Assembly (NCBI GenBank): GCA_002371335.1
Contig: DFHP01000132.1
Span: 1 to 32,300, forward strand
Direction of reading: 5' to 3'
DNA from: Eubacterium sp. UBA3720
Lineage (GTDB): Bacteria; Bacillota; Clostridia; Lachnospirales; Lachnospiraceae
Length of the DNA stretch: 32,300 bases
Made by a program: the position numbers and the translations under genes
Part shown: positions 25,399 through 32,234 of the stretch, piece by piece
Numbering within the stretch: position 1 is the first letter of the stretch
Layout: each line of letters begins with the position of its first letter
The notes under the pieces: generated by a model
What the model was told of the DNA's origin: nothing
Database searches by the model: none
The model's input: only the letters and a program-made list of their open reading frames with translations

Positions 25399-27213
25399 TT
25401 ACATTTCCCTGAGAAAACGTGAAAATGCCAGTTTCTTTTCATATCTCTCACGTATGCTGAAAAGTCTGAGCCTGTCCTTCGCCCTGGTCATTCCAACGTA
25501 AAACATACGCCGCTCTTCCTCCAGATCTGCTTCCAGGACGGCTTTTTTATATGGTAATATCCCTTCGTTCACATCCAGTATATAAACACTCTCGTACTCC
25601 ATTCCTTTGGACGCGTGAATGGTTTCTACCGTGACGCCGGCTTCCTTTTCTTCCCTTTGGCGCTGTTTTTTTATTGTTTCCCGGTATCTGCCGATCTTTT
25701 CTTTCCACTGATCCAGCGTTCTGCAGTCTCTGGCGCTGTCGCAAAGCTCATCAAGTACCGCGATGAGATCCTCAGCAGACAGGTTCATCTGTGCCGCGTA
25801 TTCCCGTACATATTTTTCATAGCCGACTTCATGACGGATATATGTGACCGCCCCGAAAGGGGACAGCTTTCCTATGGCCCGCAGATCTGTCTCCAGGCGG
25901 TAGATCCTGTCGCACATCCAGTCCTTCCCTTCATAATAATCATAGAGCAGATCCAGTGTGATCTCCGGATCAGAGAGCGCGGCTCTTGAAATATATCTGT
26001 TCGGTCTGTTGTATATCTGCAGAAAATCACTTCGCTTTGTACTTCCCGCGGCTATATCCAGATAAGCCATGATCTGCCTTGCGATCCAATGATCATAAAT
26101 ACAGGGGATAACGTCTACAGCGTGAAACGGGATCTGTTCAGAAAGCATCTGTTCGATCGCTGCTCGTCCTCCCGAATTTGTCCTGACCAGTACGGCTATA
26201 TTCTCATAGGGAGTTCCGGCACTGAATTCCTCTCTCACGTACCGGCACAGAAATTTCGCCTCCGACCGCTGATCATCAAAGATAAGATGTTCTACCTTTT
26301 TCCCGGTCTTTCGGACAGCAGAAATATCCTTGGGAAATCTCTTCTGATTATGGGAGATCACATTTTGCGCCGAACTGACTATCTCCGGAGTACTGCGGTA
26401 GTTTAATCTTAGAACGACCTTTTGTGTATCAGGATAATCCTTCGGAAAATTCAGCATGATGCCGGGATTCGCGCCGCGGAATCTGTAAATAGACTGATCG
26501 TCGTCGCCCACAATAAAGATATTGTTCCGCGGCTTCGCCAGCATTTTTATCACTTCATACTGCATGGGCGAGATATCCTGAAATTCATCGATCAGAATAT
26601 ACTGAAACCTGTTCTGCCATCTCCCAAGTATGTCCGGACGCATGCGCAAAAGCCGGTGGCAGTGAAAAATAATATCGTCAAAATCAAGCTTCTGATTCTC
26701 TTTTTTCCAGTTTTCATACCGGACAAAAACTTTTCTGAAAGTTTCCTCCGGAAGCGTACTTGAATAAAAATGCTTAAGAGACAGCCGGCTTTCTTTTACC
26801 ATGCTGATCTCCCTGCTGACGGCAGAAGGAAGGTCCGCTTCTCTTTCCCCTCCTTTATAGCAGGAATGAATGATTTCTTTCAAAAGATCATCTGTCTCTT
26901 CTTTTCCCAGTATATTATTTCCGGTCAGATGAAACGTATTTTTCAGGATACCATAAAAGATCCCGTGAAATGTACCAAATGTGACTCCTCTGCCGTTTTC
27001 TTCCGTAACACGCAAAAACCGCTCCCGCATTTCTGCAGCAGCAGCTCTGGTAAATGTAACAACGAGTATTGAATAAGGGCTGACGCCCTGCTCCAGAAGA
27101 CGGCAGGTCCGTCCGGTGATCACAGATGTTTTCCCGGATCCCGGACCTGCAAGGACCATCATCGGTCCGTCTTTATGTTCTATTGCTTCTATCTGTGCGT
27201 AATTGTATTTCAT
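25399..27213 (-). CDS. UvrD/PcrA-type superfamily 1 DNA helicase
   Basis: ATP-dependent 3'-5' DNA helicase of about 604 residues, shorter than PcrA or UvrD (about 720-740). Motifs in order: Q-motif AQIEAIEHKDG, Walker A GPGSGKTS (23-30), TFTRAAAAEMRER, Walker B ILIDEFQDISPMQ, GDDDQSIYRFRGA, LNYRST, VETIHASKGMEYESVYI, and FYVGMTRAKDRLRLF near the end. Compared with PcrA it lacks length in the 2B region and C-terminal tail. The start overlaps the end of gltX: ATG at 27213 lacks a clear ribosome binding site, while a TTG at 27228 has AAAGG at 6 nt; either way the genes overlap by about 40-56 nt. Its precise repair role is unknown. Confidence 0.9.
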   Translation of the reverse strand: MKYNYAQIEAIEHKDGPMMVLAGPGSGKTSVITGRTCRLLEQGVSPYSILVVTFTRAAAAEMRERFLRVTEENGRGVTFGTFHGIFYGILKNTFHLTGNNILGKEETDDLLKEIIHSCYKGGEREADLPSAVSREISMVKESRLSLKHFYSSTLPEETFRKVFVRYENWKKENQKLDFDDIIFHCHRLLRMRPDILGRWQNRFQYILIDEFQDISPMQYEVIKMLAKPRNNIFIVGDDDQSIYRFRGANPGIMLNFPKDYPDTQKVVLRLNYRSTPEIVSSAQNVISHNQKRFPKDISAVRKTGKKVEHLIFDDQRSEAKFLCRYVREEFSAGTPYENIAVLVRTNSGGRAAIEQMLSEQIPFHAVDVIPCIYDHWIARQIMAYLDIAAGSTKRSDFLQIYNRPNRYISRAALSDPEITLDLLYDYYEGKDWMCDRIYRLETDLRAIGKLSPFGAVTYIRHEVGYEKYVREYAAQMNLSAEDLIAVLDELCDSARDCRTLDQWKEKIGRYRETIKKQRQREEKEAGVTVETIHASKGMEYESVYILDVNEGILPYKKAVLEADLEEERRMFYVGMTRAKDRLRLFSIRERYEKKLAFSRFLREM

Positions 27214-28660
27214 TCTGTAGTTTTTCAATAGCCGCCTTTATCCTCGAAACCGTCTCTTCTTTTCCGATAACCTCCATGATGCCTGTAGCTCCCGCCGGAG
27301 TAACGGTCTTTCCCGAAAGCGCTATACGGAGCGGATGCATCACAGTGTTCAGTTTCAGTCCGGATTCCGATACATAAGGCTTCAGGATATCAAACAAAGT
27401 ATCATTATCGAATGCAGGCGCGTTTTCCAGCATAGGCAAAGTATCCTGCAGGATCTTCAGTGAGTTTTCCGGCGTATTCTTTGATTTTTTGTTTTTGAAC
27501 AGGGAAACATCATAATCCGGGACCGCCGCGAAAAAGTCGATATGATCTCTGATATCCGGCAGTACCTGGATCCTTGTCTTTACCATAGCGGCGATCTTCC
27601 TCAGATCCATTGTTTCCGGAACGGTTTCCTTAATATAAGGGAGAGCCATTTTATAAAACTCTTCCTCGTCCATGGCCTTTATGTATTCGCCGTTCATCCA
27701 TTTCAGCTTAGTCATGTCGAATACAGCCGGCGATTTATTTATACGCCTGTAGTCAAACGTCTCCACAAGTTCCGGAAGGGAAAAAATCTCCCTTTCTCCA
27801 GCCGGACTCCATCCCAGAAGCGCAACGAAATTCACGATCGCATCCTTTAAGAATCCCTGCTCAAGCAGATCTTCAAACGAAGAATGGCCTGAACGTTTGG
27901 AAAGCTTCTGTCCCTCTTCATTTGTGATCAGCGGACAGTGAATATACTCCGGGATCTTCCATCCGAAAGCCTCGTACAGATGATTATATTTCGGTGTGGA
28001 TGACAGATACTCGTTTCCTCTGACTACATGTGTGATCCCCATCAGGTGATCGTCCACTACATTAGCGAAATTATATGTGGGATATCCGTCTGATTTGATG
28101 AGGATCATATCATCAAGCTCTGCGTTGTCCACAGTGATATCTCCGTAGATCTCGTCATGGAAAGAAGTGGTTCCTTCTTCAGGCATATTTACACGGATAA
28201 CGAAAGGTTTTCCCGCGTCAAGATTGGCCTGGATCTCTGCTTTGGAAAGATGAAGACAGTGCTTGTCATAAGCAGAGATCTCCTTTCCGGCTACGATCCT
28301 CTTCAGGGAAGACAGCCTTTCCTTATCGCAGAAGCAATAATACGCGTCTCCCTGCTCCACCAGCTGTTTCGCATACTTCATATAGATTCCCTGCTTACAG
28401 CGTTCACTCTGGATATACGGTCCGACTCCTCCGTCTTTATCAGGACCTTCATCATGCTCCAGCCCGGTGCCTGCCATCGTTCTGTAGATAATATCAAGAG
28501 CATCTTCCCTGAAACGCTCCTGATCTGTATCCTCGATGCGAAGCATAAATCTGCCTCCGGCATGCTTCGCTATAAGATATGAGTACAAAGCTGTTCTCAG
28601 ATTACCTACGTGCATCCTTCCTGTCGGGCTCGGTGCAAATCTGGTCTTTACTGTTTCCAT
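27173..28660 (-). CDS. gltX: Glutamate--tRNA ligase
   Basis: Charges tRNA-Glu (and tRNA-Gln if the organism uses the amidotransferase route). 495 residues with the class I motifs FAPSPTGRMHVGN (8-20, HIGH equivalent) and QKLSKRSG (KMSKS equivalent at 252-256). The zinc site of the bacterial enzyme is complete: Cys109, Cys111, Cys135 and His137 (YCFCDKE ... YDKHCLH). The ATG is 13 nt from an AGGAG, a long spacing caused by an A-rich run. Repeat element B occupies most of the gap to the sirtuin gene upstream, and I see no good promoter of its own. The helicase gene overlaps its 3' end. Confidence 0.97.
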   Translation of the reverse strand: METVKTRFAPSPTGRMHVGNLRTALYSYLIAKHAGGRFMLRIEDTDQERFREDALDIIYRTMAGTGLEHDEGPDKDGGVGPYIQSERCKQGIYMKYAKQLVEQGDAYYCFCDKERLSSLKRIVAGKEISAYDKHCLHLSKAEIQANLDAGKPFVIRVNMPEEGTTSFHDEIYGDITVDNAELDDMILIKSDGYPTYNFANVVDDHLMGITHVVRGNEYLSSTPKYNHLYEAFGWKIPEYIHCPLITNEEGQKLSKRSGHSSFEDLLEQGFLKDAIVNFVALLGWSPAGEREIFSLPELVETFDYRRINKSPAVFDMTKLKWMNGEYIKAMDEEEFYKMALPYIKETVPETMDLRKIAAMVKTRIQVLPDIRDHIDFFAAVPDYDVSLFKNKKSKNTPENSLKILQDTLPMLENAPAFDNDTLFDILKPYVSESGLKLNTVMHPLRIALSGKTVTPAGATGIMEVIGKEETVSRIKAAIEKLQNEIQLRTDRSNRT

Positions 28661-28695
28661 TTTTTTAATTCATCTCCTGGTTTTATTTTATTTAA

Positions 28696-28770
28696 GGGAT
28701 GCACACGCCGCACAAAGAAAGGCAGCAAAGCTGCTGTGCGGCGGCGCGCAAAGTCCGCTTGCGGACTTTG
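28696..28770 (+). repeat. Dispersed intergenic repeat, copy B (core with nested hairpins, no long palindrome)
   Basis: Between the sirtuin-like gene and gltX, in the opposite orientation to copies A and C relative to the genes. Plus-strand order: GGGATGCACACGCC; outer stem CGCCGCACA (28706-28714) with TGTGCGGCG (28735-28743); inner stem GCAGC-AAA-GCTGC; then the end palindrome CAAAGTCCGC-TT-GCGGACTTTG (28749-28770, 10 bp). About 60 of its 75 bp align with copy C. The CCCTCCGG block and the 19-bp palindrome are missing. Confidence 0.8.
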
Positions 28771-28778
28771 TTTCTGTA

Positions 28779-29504
28779 TCATTTTACGGGATATACCTGC
28801 GTAATGATCTCTTCCATGGAACCGATGCAGATGCAGTCGGCTTTTCTGTCCGTATAATGCTCTTTATTGTTGATCAGGCAGATCTTATCTCCTTCAAAAT
28901 ATCTGGACATAGACCCGAGACGGGAAGCCAGATTACATCCTATAACAAGCAAAGTATCTGCCTTTGATATGATCTCCGCCGCCTGCGTCAGTTTCTGGGT
29001 GTCCAGCAATTCTCCCGAGAGAGTCACACCCGGATGAAGCATGGTGCCGCACACATCACACAGCGGAAGCGGCGTATGTTCCAGGACATAAGAGCCCGGA
29101 AAGATCTTTCCACAATGAGGACATCTGTTATTATCGATATGTCCGTAAAGCTGTATCACATTTCTACATCCTGCGGTCTTTGAATGATTGAACATACCTC
29201 TAGTGACGATAGCTTTCAGTCTTCCATCATCTTCCATTCTCTTCAAAGTCTTATTTACCACGCCCGGAAGACCGCGTTTCATAAGCATTTCTTCTCTGTA
29301 GAATTTATAGAACATGGCCGGTCTGTTATGAAAAAACGTGCTGGAAAAAATCTCGTCCGGCGACATTCCGTATTTATCTTCGATCTTGAAAATGAAATTT
29401 TCATCATAGAAATCAATACCCATTTCCAGCGCCGCGCCCCGGCCCTGCAAACATACGATATTGTGACTGGTTTCAAGTATATCTCTCATGTATCTGATAC
29501 TCAT
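28779..29504 (-). CDS. Degenerate sirtuin (SIR2 fold) with zinc site but altered active site
   Basis: A 241-residue protein with the sirtuin layout: Rossmann start, a four-cysteine zinc module (Cys128, Cys131, Cys149, Cys152 in CPHCG and CDVCG) and the late Rossmann strand DTLLVIGCNL. The residues that define an NAD-dependent deacylase are changed. The GAGxS signature reads GRGAA (21-25), the following GIPDFR reads GIDFYD, the TQN motif reads TRG (101-103), and the catalytic His of the ELHG motif is Tyr120 (QLYGH). It is probably inactive as a deacylase or does something else with the fold. The ATG has GGGGG at 8 nt; the frame is open ten codons upstream. It lies 64 nt after acpP, beyond a hairpin. 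Confidence 0.82.
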   Translation of the reverse strand: MSIRYMRDILETSHNIVCLQGRGAALEMGIDFYDENFIFKIEDKYGMSPDEIFSSTFFHNRPAMFYKFYREEMLMKRGLPGVVNKTLKRMEDDGRLKAIVTRGMFNHSKTAGCRNVIQLYGHIDNNRCPHCGKIFPGSYVLEHTPLPLCDVCGTMLHPGVTLSGELLDTQKLTQAAEIISKADTLLVIGCNLASRLGSMSRYFEGDKICLINNKEHYTDRKADCICIGSMEEIITQVYPVK

Positions 29505-29557
29505 AGCTTCGTCCCCCTTCCGCTTTTTATTCAATAACGTAGTCCCGATTTAGAAAT

Positions 29558-29583
29558 AAAGGTGTGGGTCACGCCACACCTTT
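29558..29583 (-). terminator. Hairpin terminator overlapping the end of acpP
   Basis: AAAGGTGTGG and CCACACCTTT form a perfect 10-bp stem with a 6-nt loop that contains part of the acpP stop codon. On the minus strand it is followed by ATTTC, so the T-tract is poor and read-through into the sirtuin-like gene is likely. Confidence 0.55.
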
Positions 29584-29799
29584 ACTGTCCAAATACTCAA
29601 CTACTGCTCCGACCGTAGTCAGTTTCTCCATATCTTCTTCTGAAATATTTATTCCGTATTCATCTTCCAGAGTAGTAACTAATTCAAGAAGATCGAGAGA
29701 ATCCGCGTCCAGATCCTCTTTGAATCTGGTATCCATTGTGATCTCCTCCGGGTCAATATCCAGCTGTTCGCAAAGAACATCTCTTACTTTATCAAACAT
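29569..29799 (-). CDS. acpP: Acyl carrier protein
   Basis: Carries growing acyl chains on phosphopantetheine in fatty acid synthesis. The 76-residue acidic protein starts MFDKVRDVLCEQL and has the attachment motif DADSLDLLEL (Ser of DSL). GGAGG lies 6 nt before the ATG; the frame is open further upstream but has no ribosome binding site there. It has its own strong promoter. In relatives acpP usually lies between plsX and rnc; here it stands alone between a SEDS gene and the sirtuin-like gene, with no fab genes nearby. Confidence 0.95.
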   Translation of the reverse strand: MFDKVRDVLCEQLDIDPEEITMDTRFKEDLDADSLDLLELVTTLEDEYGINISEEDMEKLTTVGAVVEYLDSKGVA

Positions 29800-29855
29800 A
29801 AATAACCTCCAACTGCAAAAAAGACACAAACATGTCATTTTTATTCTTTAAGAAA

Positions 29856-29884
29856 AGTTTACTTGTTTGAAATATATTTGTCAA
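29856..29884 (-). promoter_or_regulatory. Promoter of acpP
   Basis: Minus strand TTGACA (29884-29879), 17-nt spacer, TAAACT (29861-29856). The leader is about 50 nt. I looked for a FapR or FabT operator overlapping it and found no convincing match. Confidence 0.7.
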
Positions 29885-29908
29885 TGCGATTTTAGGGCCC
29901 CAAAAACT

Positions 29909-29933
29909 ACACCGGAGCCGCTGCGCGCAGTGT
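29909..29933 (-). terminator. Possible terminator after the SEDS gene
   Basis: ACACTG and CGGTGT pair over 6 bp (one G-U) around a GC-rich 13-nt loop, followed on the minus strand by AGTTTTTGG. The stem is short and the loop large, so this is a weak candidate. Confidence 0.3.
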
Positions 29934-29964
29934 TTTCCACGGTTATTCCGGATACTCCGCCTGA

Positions 29965-31161
29965 TCATCCGGCATCCGGTATCTGCCGTGAGATACCCAG
30001 GGCGAGGCCGACCTCAAACATCAGAAATACGACTGATGTTCCTCCATATGAAACAAATGGCAGGGTAACGCCTGTGGTAGGAATTATATAAAGCACAACG
30101 CAGATATTAAGAATGACCTGCAGAGCGATATGTATGAATATACCGCTTGCCACCAGTGATCCGTACAAATCCGGCGCGTTCTGAGCAATAATAAACAGCC
30201 GGTAAAGCAGATATCCGAAGAGGATGATCACAAGCAGCGCGCCAAACAGTCCGAGCTCCTCGCATATGATCGTAAAGATCATATCATTCTGCGCTTCGGG
30301 GATAGTTGACAGCTTCTGAGTGGAATTTCCCAGACCCTGTCCCAAAAAGCCTCCTCTTCCGATTGCATAAAGTCCCTGCATTACCTGATATCCTTCATCA
30401 TTTGCGTACTGCTCCTTATGCATCCAGGCAGCAATACGGATCATTCGGAAATCATCTGTCGACTGCATATAATTATCCAGCAGAATAAGCCCAAGTATCA
30501 CAACTATAACAACAGCGAGAACTACGACTATAAAGAGTTTTTTATTCGGATGAAGCAGATATAGCATTCCGAAACCGATGCCGAAAATGATGACCGCTGT
30601 AGAAAGATTATCTGTAAGAAGATATGCTCCTCCGGCCTGAAGGATCACAGCTCCCAGCAGGTTCAAAGTGACCTTTTTCGTCTTCAGACGCTTCCCAACT
30701 TCTATAAGCATATACGACATACAAAGTATCACCGCGATCTTCGCGACTTCAGAAGGCTGAAACTGTATACCCAGCCTGAGCCATCGCCGGGCACCGTTTA
30801 TCGTTACTCCCAGAGGCGTTCTTACTGCCAGCATCAGTATGAATGCTGTCCAGTACAATACATAGGAGCCGGCAATAAACAAATGATAATCAAATCTTGA
30901 TACGCCGATGGCAACGGCAAAAGAGAAGAGGCTGATCAGCAGCTGCCGGCGAAAATAATACATATCATCCGCTTTCGCGCTGCTTGCCGCTTCATAGGCA
31001 CTGGCACTGTACAGCATTACAAGTCCGAAACAGACCAGAATGATCACCACTGCCAAAAGCGCGTAATCGGGATACCCCGTCCGTTTCCGGCTTTTCTTCT
31101 TTGCGGCCGGCGGCGCCGGCTGATGTTCTTTTCCGAAAGGTACTACCTTTGCCATATACAT
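29965..31161 (-). CDS. SEDS-family cell-wall polymerase (FtsW/RodA/SpoVE)
   Basis: Polytopic membrane glycosyltransferase that polymerises lipid II into glycan strands together with a class B penicillin-binding protein. It has 398 residues: a basic cytoplasmic N-terminus (KKKSRKRTGYPDY), then about ten hydrophobic segments. Family signatures are GARRWLRLGIQFQPSEVAKIA, DNLSTAVIIFGIG, GLYAIGRGGFLGQGLGNS, EAQNDMIFTIICEELGLFG and LPFVSYGGTSV near the end. Sequence alone does not let me choose between FtsW, RodA and SpoVE, and no division, mreBCD or pbp gene is beside it. The start ATG (31161) has GAGG at 5 nt; a second ATG two codons later is an alternative. Upstream lies repeat copy C. Confidence 0.9.
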   Translation of the reverse strand: MYMAKVVPFGKEHQPAPPAAKKKSRKRTGYPDYALLAVVIILVCFGLVMLYSASAYEAASSAKADDMYYFRRQLLISLFSFAVAIGVSRFDYHLFIAGSYVLYWTAFILMLAVRTPLGVTINGARRWLRLGIQFQPSEVAKIAVILCMSYMLIEVGKRLKTKKVTLNLLGAVILQAGGAYLLTDNLSTAVIIFGIGFGMLYLLHPNKKLFIVVVLAVVIVVILGLILLDNYMQSTDDFRMIRIAAWMHKEQYANDEGYQVMQGLYAIGRGGFLGQGLGNSTQKLSTIPEAQNDMIFTIICEELGLFGALLVIILFGYLLYRLFIIAQNAPDLYGSLVASGIFIHIALQVILNICVVLYIIPTTGVTLPFVSYGGTSVVFLMFEVGLALGISRQIPDAG

Positions 31162-31214
31162 CTGTTCCTCTCTCAAAGTTTCATATTCCCTGATAGTATG
31201 ATAGCTTAATTAAA

Positions 31215-31420
31215 CAAAGTCCGCAAGCGGAGTTCAATTGCCTTTAAAAAACAAAGTCCGCGAGCGGACCTCAGCTCCCCGGTACCTTAATCTTAAGGGG
31301 AGCGAAACGGACTTTGCGCGCCGCCGCACGGCTGCGCAGCTGCCTTCCTTTGTGCGGCGTGTGCATCCCCCGGAGGGTTTCGTTTCACAGGAAATTGACG
31401 AAATTTCCTGTGAAACGAAA
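31215..31420 (-). repeat. Dispersed intergenic repeat, copy C (full core, 19-bp palindrome, duplicated end)
   Basis: Starts 3 nt after the rpsR terminator stem with a perfect 19-bp palindrome (31378-31396 and 31402-31420, loop GACGA on the plus strand). Next is the block shared with A (TGTGCGGCGTGTGCATCCCC, CGGAGGG), then the core shared with B (outer stem, AGGCAGC section, GGACTTTGCGCGCCGCC). Then comes a private hairpin (GCTCCCC 31274-31280 with GGGGAGC 31297-31303). Two end units, CAAAGTCCGCGAGCGG (from 31252) and CAAAGTCCGCAAGCGG (from 31215), lie 37 bp apart. Open frames across it exist on both strands but look accidental. No other gene fits in the 296-bp gap. Confidence 0.82.
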
Positions 31421-31423
31421 AAA

Positions 31424-31449
31424 GGGACTTCGACTTTTGTCGAAGCCCC
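31424..31449 (-). terminator. Intrinsic terminator of rpsF-rpsR
   Basis: On the minus strand GGGGCTTCGAC and GTCGAAGTCCC pair over 11 bp (one G-U) around AAAA, followed by six T. It starts 8 nt after the rpsR stop. The last three T belong to the palindrome of repeat copy C. Confidence 0.88.
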
Positions 31450-31457
31450 CGGCATTA

Positions 31458-31715
31458 TTAATCTTCTACGTATGGAAGAATTGCAAGATGTCTTGCACGT
31501 TTTACCGCAAGTGTAACTGCTCTCTGATGTTTAGCACAGTTTCCTGTCACTCTTCTGGGAAGGATTTTACCTCTCTCGGAGATATATCTTCTCATCTTTG
31601 CGGCATCTTTAAAATCGATCACATTGTCCTGACCGCAGAATACGCAGACTTTACGTCTTCTTCTGGGTGTTCTTCTTCTTGCATGAGAATCTTCTCTATC
31701 GTTATTGTAAGCCAT
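31458..31715 (-). CDS. rpsR: Ribosomal protein S18
   Basis: Small-subunit protein that pairs with S6. The 85 residues include KVCVFCG, FKDAAKMRRYISERGKILPRR and NCAKHQRAVTLAVKRARHLA, unmistakable S18. Cys24, Cys27, Cys60 and His63 form a probable zinc site. AAGGAGG lies inside the last codons of rpsF and the ATG is 4 nt after the rpsF stop. In most Firmicutes ssb lies between rpsF and rpsR; here there is no room for it. Confidence 0.97.
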   Translation of the reverse strand: MAYNNDREDSHARRRTPRRRRKVCVFCGQDNVIDFKDAAKMRRYISERGKILPRRVTGNCAKHQRAVTLAVKRARHLAILPYVED

Positions 31716-31719
31716 TTGA

Positions 31720-32046
31720 TTAATCCTCCTTCTCCTCAGTTTTTTCTTCTGCAGCTACAGCATTGTCATTGCGAAGGACAAGGTATCTCAGAACGTTGTC
31801 CATGATACGCGCATGTCTCTCGATTTCTGCCGGAGCTGTCGGTTCTGCTTCAAACTGAATGAAGTAATAGAATCCGTCACGCTCATGCTGGATCTCATAA
31901 GCAAGTCTCTTTTTTCCCCACTCATCAATTCCTGTGATCGTGCCGCCGTAACGAACGATATAGCCTTTTGCTTTCTCTACGACAGCTGCTCTTGCATCGT
32001 CATCAAGCTTTGCGCTTACGACTAATGCCAATTCATACTTATTCAT
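31720..32046 (-). CDS. rpsF: Ribosomal protein S6
   Basis: Small-subunit protein of 108 residues from MNKYELALVV. It has the S6 ferredoxin-like pattern (GGTITGIDEWGKKRLAYEI, RDGFYYFIQFEA, LRYLVLRND) and an acidic C-terminal tail (EEKTEEKED). AAAGGAGG precedes the ATG; the frame is open 29 codons upstream, but that part covers the leader and promoter and is not coding. Its own promoter and a 5' hairpin lie upstream. Confidence 0.96.
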   Translation of the reverse strand: MNKYELALVVSAKLDDDARAAVVEKAKGYIVRYGGTITGIDEWGKKRLAYEIQHERDGFYYFIQFEAEPTAPAEIERHARIMDNVLRYLVLRNDNAVAAEEKTEEKED

Positions 32047-32099
32047 TATCTTTCCTCCTTTTGGACTTATGGCTTCCCGCATTATTGCAGAAAACAAGG

Positions 32100-32117
32100 C
32101 TGTGGTTTTTCCCACAG
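32100..32117 (-). other. Hairpin at the 5' end of the rpsF transcript
   Basis: CTGTGG and CCACAG form a 6-bp stem with a 6-nt loop, starting at the predicted transcription start. A second, wobble-rich hairpin (CTGCA-ATAA-TGCGG with flanking pairs) lies just below it at about 32072-32093. Some bacteria autoregulate rpsF-rpsR through an S6:S18-binding leader hairpin, but I do not see the CCG-containing bulge expected of that motif, so I do not assign it. Confidence 0.4.
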
Positions 32118-32123
32118 ATAGGT

Positions 32124-32152
32124 ACTTTAACATATTTTTAAGCTTTTATCAA
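32124..32152 (-). promoter_or_regulatory. Promoter of rpsF-rpsR
   Basis: Minus strand TTGATA (32152-32147), 17-nt spacer, TAAAGT (32129-32124) with a TGT extension just before the -10. The leader to the rpsF ATG is about 70 nt. The rest of the gap up to 32234 shows no gene or clear terminator. Confidence 0.65.
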
Positions 32153-32234
32153 TAGCTTATTTACAAAAACTTCCCGCTTTAGATGAAGGGTCAGTCGTCA
32201 TCACGAAAAATAACATCGTAAAGGTTTTGCAGAT

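Noticed and set aside
27173..27228. Frameshift at the gltX/helicase overlap
   Set aside because: Both proteins are full length with complete motifs; the overlap is ordinary operon coupling.
29862..29884. FabT/FapR-like operator in the acpP promoter
   Set aside because: The AT-rich dyad around AAATATATTT does not match either consensus well outside the central palindrome.
31238..31805. Plus-strand open frames over repeat copy C and rpsR (92 aa and 163 aa)
   Set aside because: They run through the repeat, a terminator and the antisense strand of rpsR/rpsF; not supported as genes, though the repeated peptide is noted as a finding.
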